From Paenibacillus_F chitinolyticus_A (lineage in GTDB: Bacteria > Bacillota > Bacilli > Paenibacillales > NBRC-103111), in the NCBI RefSeq assembly GCF_045038035.1, contig NZ_CP173427.1, positions 1,550,001 through 1,614,000 of the forward strand: a stretch of 64,000 nt of DNA, given 5' to 3'. The position numbers were made by a program, and so were the translations under genes. Below, one piece after another: positions 44,937 through 53,197 of this stretch. Every line of letters starts with the position of its first letter. Position 1 is the stretch's first letter. The notes under the pieces are model-generated. The model had not been told where the DNA came from. It did not search any database and worked only from the letters and a program-made list of their open reading frames with translations.

Positions 44937-44960
44937 CGATCATAGTGGTCGTCTTTTTTT
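44935..44960 (+). terminator. rho-independent terminator after RT gene
   Basis: GACGATC (44935-44941) pairs with GGTCGTC (44947-44953), with one G-T pair, followed by seven T. It closes the RT unit. Confidence 0.8.
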
Positions 44961-45031
44961 GTGTTAATTCACATAAACAAGGACTAACTGCCTATATTGT
45001 CGAATTAGCAGCAAGGGGGTTTTATTCCATG

Positions 45032-45062
45032 AGAACGTATATTCTATGACAACATGTTGTCT
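45032..45062 (+). promoter_or_regulatory. composite operator, copy 3 (helicase-HD-McrBC operon)
   Basis: AGAACGTATATTC (45032-45044), two bases, then TGACAA-CATG-TTGTCT (45047-45062), which contains the 14-bp perfect palindrome GACAACATGTTGTC (45048-45061). The spacing between the two parts is identical to copies 1 and 2. TATGTT (45069-45074) lies 17 bp after ATGACA and TATGAT (45079-45084) 16 bp after TTGTCT, so operator and promoter overlap. Confidence 0.68.
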
Positions 45063-45114
45063 AATCAGTATGTTCTAATATGATCAGCAGACATTAGCGT
45101 TGGAGGGATTAGGA

Positions 45115-47799
45115 ATGGCATTTCTGAAATGCTCGGAATGCACCAATATGCTAAAGGCAATTCAAATTTCCAATAAAATCAGCCAAGTTGGGGAGCAACG
45201 ATTACTTGAATATTCGCCAACCGGGATTAAATGCTCAGACTGGACTCCCGTAATTGAAAACCTCCGAGGATTCGCAGAAGGAATTTACTGTCCGTCTTGT
45301 TTTGCTATCGTTCCTCTAGAGAAAGAAGAATTTGTACTATGTGAGGATAACCGAATTCCTGGCGTCGTAAGTCATGAATTTTCATCAGAAGATGTACTGG
45401 ATAAGCTGAAGAAGTTGGGCGAGGAAGAGGCCGCTGAGATTTATGTACATACACTTCCTGCCAAAGAGGCAACTTTTGCAAATATTCCTGAATCTACACC
45501 GGAGCCCATTAAGGACGCCTTATATCGAATGGGAATTAAGCAGTTATATTCACACCAAGCAGAAACGGCCGATGCAGTCCATTCTGGTTCTAATGTTGTC
45601 TTGGTCACTTCAACGTCATCCGGAAAGACGTTGTCCTATAACCTGCCGATTCTTAGTCGTTTATATAACCATCCCGAAGAACGTGCGTTATACATATTTC
45701 CAACAAAAGCGTTAGCAAATGATCAGTTAGATCAAATTAGGCGTTTTGGCTTGCAACTGACGGAGAATCCTTCTTCCCTGGATGAGTGGTTTGAGACCCA
45801 GTTGCATTTGGGAGATCGTCTGATTCATATTGGCCGGCTGGATGGGGATACCGAGAATGGGCCGCGGCAGCGAATCATGGAAAAAGCACAGGTATGGATG
45901 ACGAATCCGGATATGATTCATTACTCCATTCTCGGGCAAGTTCAGAAGGTGAAGTATGCGACCGCGCACCACATTCGAAATTATCTGCGGAATCTCAAAT
46001 TTATTGTGCTTGATGAGATGCATATGTACCGCGGCACATTCGGAAGTCATGTCGCATTAGTACTCAGACGTCTGCTTAAGGTTTGCCGAGAACTTGGTAA
46101 TGCACACAATATCCAGATTATCACGAGCTCAGCAACGATTGAAAACCCTGCTAGATTAGCAGAGGATCTTACGGGGCTAAGTGGCTTTACCCTCATCAAT
46201 ACAGATGGTTCCGCCCATCAGAAGAAGGGAATCGTCCTCTGGAATCCTGGCATGTCTGCCGACGAACAAGTCCGCCGCGCGCCTTCTACCGATGCGATTA
46301 CGATGGCGAAACAAATTATGACTGTGGATCAGAAGGTGATTAAGAGTATTATTTTTCAGCCTTCTCGCAGCCAGACGATGGTCTTTACCCGTTATATCAA
46401 AGACGTATTGCGCCAGCCTCTCCGACTACCTAAGGAGAAAGTGAACGGAGAGAAACTCGCGGCTTTTTATACTGGAATCCTACCGAATGATACCCGGAAA
46501 CGAATTATTGAGCGGCTCAAGTCCCACGATATTCATGTCATTATTACGACCAATGCCCTTGAAGTCGGGATTGATATCGGTGATCTGAGTCTCGCCGTTC
46601 TTGTTGGTTATCCCGGATCGAAAGCGGCATTCTCCCAACAGATTGGGCGCGTAGGCCGCAAAGGCGAGGGAGTCGCTGTCTTGATCCTGCAGGACGAACC
46701 GCTTCAGCAGTATTACATGCGAAACCCACTGGAGTTTATTCACAAGGCTCCGGAAGTCGTTCGAATTAATCCAACAAATTACAAGTTGTTGGCTTTGCAT
46801 ATTCCTCTACTGAGAGAAGAGCTAGGGAGAGAAGTCACGAAGGAAGACTTGAAGAACATGTTCCCCGGGTTAGTTGAAGACTATATCGAGACTGTTCTCC
46901 AAGTTGCCGCATCAGCGAATCAAGAGGAAATCGTTGATAAAAAGTTTAGCCTTCGATCCATCTCCGGGCAAAACTACAGCGTCACCATTCGGGGGCAGGA
47001 TCAAACGATCGTTGACGGTCTGGATGAATGGAGTGCTCTTCGTGACTTCCATGAAGGCGCGATCTATTGGACTCCTGGAGAGAAAGGCTATCGAGTAGAC
47101 TCTATCAATCGCAGAAAAGGTGAAATTATTGTATTGCCTATTCAGGAACTAACCTATTACACTCAATCTACTTATCGTGATGCTATCGACATTATGCAAA
47201 CTTATCAGAAGCAAAATATCGAAGGAATCGATATGACCTATGGTGAACTGGAGATCAAGCGGAGCGTCTTCGGTTATAAAAAAGTTTACTTCGGACAGAA
47301 GCATGAATCGGAGCAGGTTCAATTGGATCATCCGTCCGTCACCCGATTTTCTCCCGAAGGAATGTGGGTTACATTGACGGATTCCCAATGGGGTCACTTG
47401 AGGAATAACATCCAGGAATGGGTAGATGAAAGCAGACCCCTTGATCTGTTGGCCGAAGGCTCTCTTCACGCTGCAGGTCACGCTATGACTTCCGTTATTC
47501 CTGACCTCATTATTTGTGACGCGAATGACTTTACAGGTTTTTCGGCGAGTGCAATGACGGCTTTTGCGAATCGACCTGTTATCGGCTTCTATGGCGAGAA
47601 CGGGTCCGGTCTCGGAACCATCGAGGCGATTTACGAAAAACTCCCTCATGTGCTACGAAAAGCGCTTGAACTTATTGAAAGCTGCCCTTGTTCCGAAGGA
47701 TGTCCTAGTTGCGTGCAGCTCCCTGGTAAAGGAAATATTGAATTGTTCAAATCTGGAGCCATAATGCTGCTGAAGATACTGATTGAAGGGAGCGATTAA
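45115..47799 (+). CDS. MrfA-like DEAD/DEAH helicase with DUF1998, first of tandem pair
   Basis: An 894-residue superfamily 2 helicase; ATG 45115 follows GGAGGGATTAGG. The N-terminal Cys pairs (CSECTN and YCPSCF) suggest a zinc site. Helicase motifs: TSTSSGKTLSYN near 164, LDEMHMYRG near 299, TSSATIENP near 336, TTNALEVGIDIG and QQIGRVGRKG near 506. The C-terminal DUF1998 region has the four-Cys CPCSEGCPSC cluster (about 856). MrfA/YprA relatives unwind DNA 3'-5' in crosslink repair, and DUF1998 helicases also occur in defence systems such as DISARM. Two bases separate it from a second, related helicase. Confidence 0.87.
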   Translation: MAFLKCSECTNMLKAIQISNKISQVGEQRLLEYSPTGIKCSDWTPVIENLRGFAEGIYCPSCFAIVPLEKEEFVLCEDNRIPGVVSHEFSSEDVLDKLKKLGEEEAAEIYVHTLPAKEATFANIPESTPEPIKDALYRMGIKQLYSHQAETADAVHSGSNVVLVTSTSSGKTLSYNLPILSRLYNHPEERALYIFPTKALANDQLDQIRRFGLQLTENPSSLDEWFETQLHLGDRLIHIGRLDGDTENGPRQRIMEKAQVWMTNPDMIHYSILGQVQKVKYATAHHIRNYLRNLKFIVLDEMHMYRGTFGSHVALVLRRLLKVCRELGNAHNIQIITSSATIENPARLAEDLTGLSGFTLINTDGSAHQKKGIVLWNPGMSADEQVRRAPSTDAITMAKQIMTVDQKVIKSIIFQPSRSQTMVFTRYIKDVLRQPLRLPKEKVNGEKLAAFYTGILPNDTRKRIIERLKSHDIHVIITTNALEVGIDIGDLSLAVLVGYPGSKAAFSQQIGRVGRKGEGVAVLILQDEPLQQYYMRNPLEFIHKAPEVVRINPTNYKLLALHIPLLREELGREVTKEDLKNMFPGLVEDYIETVLQVAASANQEEIVDKKFSLRSISGQNYSVTIRGQDQTIVDGLDEWSALRDFHEGAIYWTPGEKGYRVDSINRRKGEIIVLPIQELTYYTQSTYRDAIDIMQTYQKQNIEGIDMTYGELEIKRSVFGYKKVYFGQKHESEQVQLDHPSVTRFSPEGMWVTLTDSQWGHLRNNIQEWVDESRPLDLLAEGSLHAAGHAMTSVIPDLIICDANDFTGFSASAMTAFANRPVIGFYGENGSGLGTIEAIYEKLPHVLRKALELIESCPCSEGCPSCVQLPGKGNIELFKSGAIMLLKILIEGSD

Positions 47800-47801
47800 G
47801 A

Positions 47802-50552
47802 ATGCCTGTAATCTGCTCTGCTTGTGGGGGGCAACGGCCATATGGAGATTTTGTCCAAACCGGTTATAAAGCTGATCCGAAAGGATATTACCGTTATATC
47901 CATCAACGGGCAAACGGGATTCGAATTTCGGAGTGGCGCTCCCTTGAACCCGATATGGAGTCCTATATAAACAAACAAGCTGGCGTTTATTGTACGCATG
48001 ATGGATGTTCAATCTTGGACGGGATGTTGACACCGGAAGAAATGGAAATGATCTCAGACCGAAGACTTCCCGTGCAACAAGCATTCGATAGTGATATGCT
48101 CGTCCAGAACTTGCTTGAAGTCGGAAAACGTATCCGAAGCGACGTACATGTACATCAAATTGACGCCAATCAAGGCGCTTATGCTGAACAAATCCTTATG
48201 CCCAGTTGGCTGCAACGGAAGCTTCATTCTCTGGGGATCAATAAGCTGTATGAGCATCAAGGAGAAGCCATACAGAACATCCGGGAAGGACGCAATGTCG
48301 TTCTCTGTACGAAAACCGCATCGGGAAAATCATTGGCTTACAATGTTCCCATCATGGAAAAATTGGTATTTGATCCGGATGCATGTGCGCTATATTTGGC
48401 TCCGTTCAAAGCATTGGTCGAAGATCAGTTTACCCATTTGAAACAATGGGCCGATGATATAGGAGAGCAGGGAAATAAAATTTCGCTTAATGGATTTTCG
48501 CGATTCACTGTGAATGGGCAACAAATATCTGTTGGACTTCTTCATGGGCAACGGAACGTTCCAGAGCATATGAGAAAAGATCAGGCGTCTAGCTTCGTGT
48601 TCTCTGAGGGGCGCTATTGGCTGACCAACGTTCACTATCTGCACTTAATTCTTCAAGGTGCAAGTTCACCTAAGGGGAAAGGCCTTGGGCTGTTGCGCTT
48701 TCTGCAAAATCTTCGGTTTGTTGTTATTGATGAGCTTCATCAATACTCAGGCTTGTTAGGTTCAAAGGTTTCTTTGGTCCTTCGCAGATTAAGAATGTTA
48801 TGTGACAGGTTGGGGAATAAAAACGTCCAGTTTATTGCCTGCTCGGCTACCATTGCTAATCCAAATTATCTAGCTGAAGAATTAACAGGAATGCGTGGAC
48901 TGAAAGGATTTCATGAAATATCGGGTGTACAAGCGCCAGTAAAGAAGAAAGCGATTTTGATGTGGAATCCTGGCTTATCAGACGATGAGCAGAAGAAAAG
49001 GGCTGTTGTTTCCGATCTCTATGAAATTCTGCGCACGATCTACAAGGATGGAAGATGGCCAAGAAGTATCATTTTCACAAGCAACCGCCAGCAAGCCCAG
49101 CTTTTAAGTCGTGAATTAAACATGATCTTGCGCAGCCATCTTCATGATCATGGCGGGCTTTCGGCAGACGAACCACATGAGTTTTTTCTGCCGTACCATG
49201 CATACCTCACGCAAGAAGTTAAAGAACGAACTATACAAAAACTTGAGCAAGGCGAGATCCTTGGAGTGGTCACTACTAGCGCCCTAGAGGTCGGAATTGA
49301 TGTGAAGTGTCTGGATGTATGTATATTGTTGGGGTATCCAGGTTCTCAGGCCTCCTTTTGGCAGCAGGCTGGTCGTGTGGGGCGCAGCAGAGACGGTGTG
49401 GTAATTATGATGGTTCAGGAAGAGCCATTGCAGCAATACTTTGCCCGCAACCCTGAAGAATTCTTTACGCTTTCGCCTGAATCAGCGGCAATCAATACAA
49501 CGAATCCCAAGCTATTAAAGGAGCATCTCGCATACGCAGCTCACGAACTGGGAGGAACGTTGACGAATGCTATGAATTATGTTCGCTCTTCGGCGCTTCG
49601 CAAGGTGGTTGCGGAAGCAAGCGACCAGTGGCAGCAGATTGAAGGGAAACTACACTATCAAGGAGAAACACCCCGGTATCAAACTTTGTTCACTATGGGC
49701 GATACCTATACGGTTGTAACCAAGAACGGGTGGAATGAGGACATCCTATTTCAAAGTGTGGACGGACGTTCCTTGATTCGAGATTATCATGTAGACGCCG
49801 TATTTCTGGGACCTGACAATCGTACCTTCTATAAGGTCAAGTGGGTCAATAACAAGCAACGCAAAGTGGTTGTAGAGCCAGTAAGAACGGATTATCATAC
49901 TCGCGGAATTGTTCGTGATAGCATTGAAATCCATGATGTTACCAATCCTCTGATAAGTGACGCGGCGATCAAATCCAATCTTGGAAGCATCATCGTAAAA
50001 CGAAGCACATTTGGCTACAAAAAAATCTACAACCACGGCGCAACGCCTCCCGAAACCGTGCAATTAACAAACACATATCCTGTCAGTTTTCAAACCGAGG
50101 CGTTTTGGCTGATGTGGGACCACCAAGGAAGGGATGAACTTAGAGGTCTGCTCAAGGATGTGCAGAATCACGAATCCATTGACTTGGAGACTTTGGTTGA
50201 GGGAAGCCTTCACGCAGTCGAACATGCCATAGCTTCGGCGATACCGGCCGTTGTAAGGTGCAGTATGGCTGATTTTCAGCACACTTCTTTTTATTCTGGC
50301 TCAGCCTTGTTTGGAATGCCCGGAATGTTTTTCTACGACAGCCAAGCAGGAGGCGGTTCGGGTATAGTCGAGGTCGTCGCTGAAAAGTTCGGGGTCCTCT
50401 TGGAAAAAGCTCGACAAATCATTAGCAGCTGTGGTTGTTCGGAAGGTTGTCCATCCTGCATACAGCTGTTTCATTGTGAGAAGCAGAATGAGCCGCTGCA
50501 TAAGGCTGGGGCCTTATTGGTAATCAACCATTTACGAAAATCTTTCGGATAA
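47802..50552 (+). CDS. MrfA-like DEAD/DEAH helicase with DUF1998, second of tandem pair
   Basis: A 916-residue paralogue of the preceding protein. N-terminal CSACGG and YCTHDGC form a likely zinc site. Motifs: CTKTASGKSLAYN near 169, IDELHQYSG near 308, ACSATIANP near 346, TTSALEVGID and QQAGRVGRSRDG near 525. The DUF1998 end has CGCSEGCPSC (about 876), followed by HCEKQ. The overall order is the same as in the first helicase but the sequences have diverged widely, so this is an old duplication and the two may form a heterodimer. It begins two bases after its neighbour. Confidence 0.87.
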   Translation: MPVICSACGGQRPYGDFVQTGYKADPKGYYRYIHQRANGIRISEWRSLEPDMESYINKQAGVYCTHDGCSILDGMLTPEEMEMISDRRLPVQQAFDSDMLVQNLLEVGKRIRSDVHVHQIDANQGAYAEQILMPSWLQRKLHSLGINKLYEHQGEAIQNIREGRNVVLCTKTASGKSLAYNVPIMEKLVFDPDACALYLAPFKALVEDQFTHLKQWADDIGEQGNKISLNGFSRFTVNGQQISVGLLHGQRNVPEHMRKDQASSFVFSEGRYWLTNVHYLHLILQGASSPKGKGLGLLRFLQNLRFVVIDELHQYSGLLGSKVSLVLRRLRMLCDRLGNKNVQFIACSATIANPNYLAEELTGMRGLKGFHEISGVQAPVKKKAILMWNPGLSDDEQKKRAVVSDLYEILRTIYKDGRWPRSIIFTSNRQQAQLLSRELNMILRSHLHDHGGLSADEPHEFFLPYHAYLTQEVKERTIQKLEQGEILGVVTTSALEVGIDVKCLDVCILLGYPGSQASFWQQAGRVGRSRDGVVIMMVQEEPLQQYFARNPEEFFTLSPESAAINTTNPKLLKEHLAYAAHELGGTLTNAMNYVRSSALRKVVAEASDQWQQIEGKLHYQGETPRYQTLFTMGDTYTVVTKNGWNEDILFQSVDGRSLIRDYHVDAVFLGPDNRTFYKVKWVNNKQRKVVVEPVRTDYHTRGIVRDSIEIHDVTNPLISDAAIKSNLGSIIVKRSTFGYKKIYNHGATPPETVQLTNTYPVSFQTEAFWLMWDHQGRDELRGLLKDVQNHESIDLETLVEGSLHAVEHAIASAIPAVVRCSMADFQHTSFYSGSALFGMPGMFFYDSQAGGGSGIVEVVAEKFGVLLEKARQIISSCGCSEGCPSCIQLFHCEKQNEPLHKAGALLVINHLRKSFG

Positions 50553-50559
50553 AGGGAGC

Positions 50560-50799
50560 TTGGAGCCATTCTTCTGTCGAGATACATTAACTTTCTGGAA
50601 TGAGGATATTCGAATGGAATCTGCATTCCCGATCTTAGAAGGTGCCGTTCCTCTTTGTGTGTTTGAAGATGGCCAGGCAATTCCTATTGAATTGGATGCA
50701 ACGTTGTTGTCCAGGTTGAACGAAACATTTGAAGAACATCAATATATGCTTTCGCTGGTTAATCCGGGAATGACGTTACGATCTAATCCTTACGAATGA
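50560..50799 (+). CDS. small hypothetical protein in the helicase-McrBC operon
   Basis: A frame of up to 79 residues. TTG 50560 has AAAGGGAG almost touching it; ATG 50614 (61 residues, MESAFPILEGAVPL...) is an alternative start. The product has a strand-rich middle (VPLCVFEDGQAIPIEL) and a helical end (LSRLNETFEEHQYMLSLVN). No family is recognised. Position within an otherwise gapless operon supports it being translated. Confidence 0.5.
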   Translation: MEPFFCRDTLTFWNEDIRMESAFPILEGAVPLCVFEDGQAIPIELDATLLSRLNETFEEHQYMLSLVNPGMTLRSNPYE

Positions 50800-50821
50800 T
50801 CTATATAGGGAGAGAATTTAA

Positions 50822-52072
50822 ATGGTTGAAATTACCAATGCAAACTTAAGATTATGGAATATCCCTTCAACTCGGACCAAGGAAGTATGGCAAAGATGGG
50901 CAGAATTTGCTCTCACATTCGATGGTTACGACTACTTTAAAAGTGACGCTGACGAATTAGTCAACCTGCATGCTACGGTTGCCGAATACTATAATACCAA
51001 TAAGCGCCTTCCTAGCGAACTCAATCTTTCAGAGTTACGGGCATGTTTGTTTGCGTTGCATAGAATGTGGCGTCATTCCGGAGAATGGGATCTGGCCCCT
51101 AAGGACAAAGCATTCATAAAAAAGTTAATCAACGCGATCAGAGATCATGTAAAGGAAAATGAAGCACGGTTACCATCCCTTGTCGACCAAGCTATCGAGT
51201 ATGCCGCTTACGCGCACCAGGGTCAGAGGCGTAAAGGCACCAATATCCCTTATATTAGTCACCCTTATGCTGTAGGAATGATTTTGCAGAAGGCAGGGTG
51301 TTCAGAGGAAGTCGTAGCTGCTGGGATTTTACACGATACGCTTGAAGATACCGAAACGACGGAAAGAGACTTGCTTGAGCGGTTCGGGCCAGTGGTGCTA
51401 GAAATTGTCAAAGGCTGCTCGGAACCGGACAAAGGGGCGTCTTGGGAAGAGAGAAAACAGCATACGCTCGATGAACTTAAACACGCTTCATTACCAATTC
51501 GGCAGGTGTCTTGCGCAGATAAGCTGCATAATATACGTTCAATTCAGAGGGATTTGAAGGTACACGGGGAGGACGCTTGGAAAAGGTTTAAACGCGGACG
51601 GGAGAGTCAGGAGTGGTATTACCGAGGTTTGGTAGAAAGCCTAGGCTACGCTTCTCGCTTTGAATTATTAGACGACCTTCAAGACGCAGTCGAAGAAGTA
51701 TTTGGTCCGACATTGTTAAACGCAGAATGGAAGAAGTTGAGAAGGAATCGTAAATTCATAGACCTCGCATTCGAAACGGCCTACGGGAACCCGGAGTCGA
51801 TCAAGGATCGTGAACTCCAATTCAAACGTCTTGGTGCATCGGATCTGATGGACACAATCCATACGAAAGCTTACTCTGTTGAACTGATCAACAGTGAGGA
51901 TTTTTCTACAATGGCAGCATATCTGCAGATGCGTGGTATCGAATTCCAATCGAACAGCGAGGGTCCCATGATTCTGATTGGTTTCAGTACTGCTCTAAAG
52001 CAGTTGCTCAATATGTATCCGTCCGAAGTGTATCTGCATTTCAAGAGAAACATGGATCGTGGAATTTTATAG
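50822..52072 (+). CDS. RelA/SpoT-type HD hydrolase without synthetase domain
   Basis: A 416-residue protein. An N-terminal helical region (1 to about 115) is followed by an HD domain of the RelA/SpoT hydrolase type: AYAAHQGQRRKGTNIPYISHPYAVG is paraphrased by residues 130-152, then LHDTLEDTE near 171 and CADKLHNIRS near 231. The C-terminal 150 residues do not look like the ppGpp synthetase, TGS or ACT domains. It would hydrolyse (p)ppGpp or another nucleotide. Lying between DUF1998 helicases and McrBC-like genes, it may act on an alarmone or a signalling nucleotide in defence, which is inference. Confidence 0.8.
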   Translation: MVEITNANLRLWNIPSTRTKEVWQRWAEFALTFDGYDYFKSDADELVNLHATVAEYYNTNKRLPSELNLSELRACLFALHRMWRHSGEWDLAPKDKAFIKKLINAIRDHVKENEARLPSLVDQAIEYAAYAHQGQRRKGTNIPYISHPYAVGMILQKAGCSEEVVAAGILHDTLEDTETTERDLLERFGPVVLEIVKGCSEPDKGASWEERKQHTLDELKHASLPIRQVSCADKLHNIRSIQRDLKVHGEDAWKRFKRGRESQEWYYRGLVESLGYASRFELLDDLQDAVEEVFGPTLLNAEWKKLRRNRKFIDLAFETAYGNPESIKDRELQFKRLGASDLMDTIHTKAYSVELINSEDFSTMAAYLQMRGIEFQSNSEGPMILIGFSTALKQLLNMYPSEVYLHFKRNMDRGIL

Positions 52073-52081
52073 AAGGAGCGT

Positions 52082-53158
52082 ATGATGAAGAGCGTATTTT
52101 CCCGACTATTTCGGGTGTTGAATAACAGTAATAGTCATCCTCACGAGGACTTCTTAACTGAAGTGTTCGCCGAACTTCTCTGTGATCAGGAGACGATGAG
52201 TGATTTTCTCGAGAATGTATTAGAAATACCGGTGCAGGAAGTGAAGCATTCATCCATTCAAACACAGGTGATGTTTCCGGCTTTGCCTCATCATCAGATG
52301 GATAGCCGCCCGGATATGGTGATACGATTTTATGAAGGACAGAAACCATATGTATTGTTCATCGAAAGCAAGCTAGGCTCTCAGGAAGGAACGGATCAGC
52401 TCTCTAGATACGAGGATCACCTCAGCGTACTCACTAGTCAAGGAACAAAATGTTATCTGTTTTATTTAACCCAATATTCTGATGAAAAGGATGCTTCGCT
52501 CGTATTAGCGAATCACAAAAACATAGTTTTCAGGCAGTTGCGGTGGTTTCACATTTTCAAGTGGATTAAGCAGTTGGATTCGAAGAATAGCTATGCGTCC
52601 AAAGTTTTGGATTATATGGGGGAGATCGGATTGGAAGATAATCGGCAGTTCACACCAGTTGACGTATATGCTATTCAAAACATGAATCGGCTACAACGAA
52701 TGATGGACGAGTGCATGGATGGAGTAGTAGACGGAATAATGGCAAAATATTTCGGAAAGGCGCTTCAGCAAAATAACCGTTATACCCAGTTGAAGTATAT
52801 GAGACGGTACGTTAAAGCTAGCGAGCAGGAGGGGCGAGCCACAGAGGTGGCTGTAGGTTTTTATTTAACAGATGACGATTACCCCATTGTTTCCGTTGTT
52901 TACGAATTCTGTCCACGACGCTGCTCAGACGTTTCTAAAGTAGTAGCTGCCTTACAGAACTTTATTGCTGCACATTCGAGCTGGGAAACTTTCAATCTAA
53001 ACACTGACGCAGAATGGCAAGGGATTACTTGTGGCCGTAGGCTAGTCGATTTTCTTCATCATGAGGATCACATTTACGAAATTCAAAAGTTCTTCCTTGA
53101 TAAATTAAATGAGCTTCAAGAGATCAAGATTAATCATCCGGACTTGCACTGGAAATAA
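52082..53158 (+). CDS. PD-(D/E)XK superfamily nuclease
   Basis: A 358-residue protein (ATG 52082 or 52085). The nuclease core is near the N-terminus: HPHEDFLTEVFAELL (helix with conserved Glu), RPDMVIRF near 77 and LFIESKLGSQEG near 95, then QLSRYEDHL. This is the D...E-x-K-Q order of PF14281-type PD-(D/E)XK nucleases. The C-terminal two-thirds is a helical/strand region of unknown role. It follows the HD gene by 9 bp and precedes the McrB-like gene by 39 bp. Confidence 0.75.
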   Translation: MMKSVFSRLFRVLNNSNSHPHEDFLTEVFAELLCDQETMSDFLENVLEIPVQEVKHSSIQTQVMFPALPHHQMDSRPDMVIRFYEGQKPYVLFIESKLGSQEGTDQLSRYEDHLSVLTSQGTKCYLFYLTQYSDEKDASLVLANHKNIVFRQLRWFHIFKWIKQLDSKNSYASKVLDYMGEIGLEDNRQFTPVDVYAIQNMNRLQRMMDECMDGVVDGIMAKYFGKALQQNNRYTQLKYMRRYVKASEQEGRATEVAVGFYLTDDDYPIVSVVYEFCPRRCSDVSKVVAALQNFIAAHSSWETFNLNTDAEWQGITCGRRLVDFLHHEDHIYEIQKFFLDKLNELQEIKINHPDLHWK

Positions 53159-53197
53159 CTGCTCGCAATAGAAAAGCAGAAAGACCTGGAGGCAACC

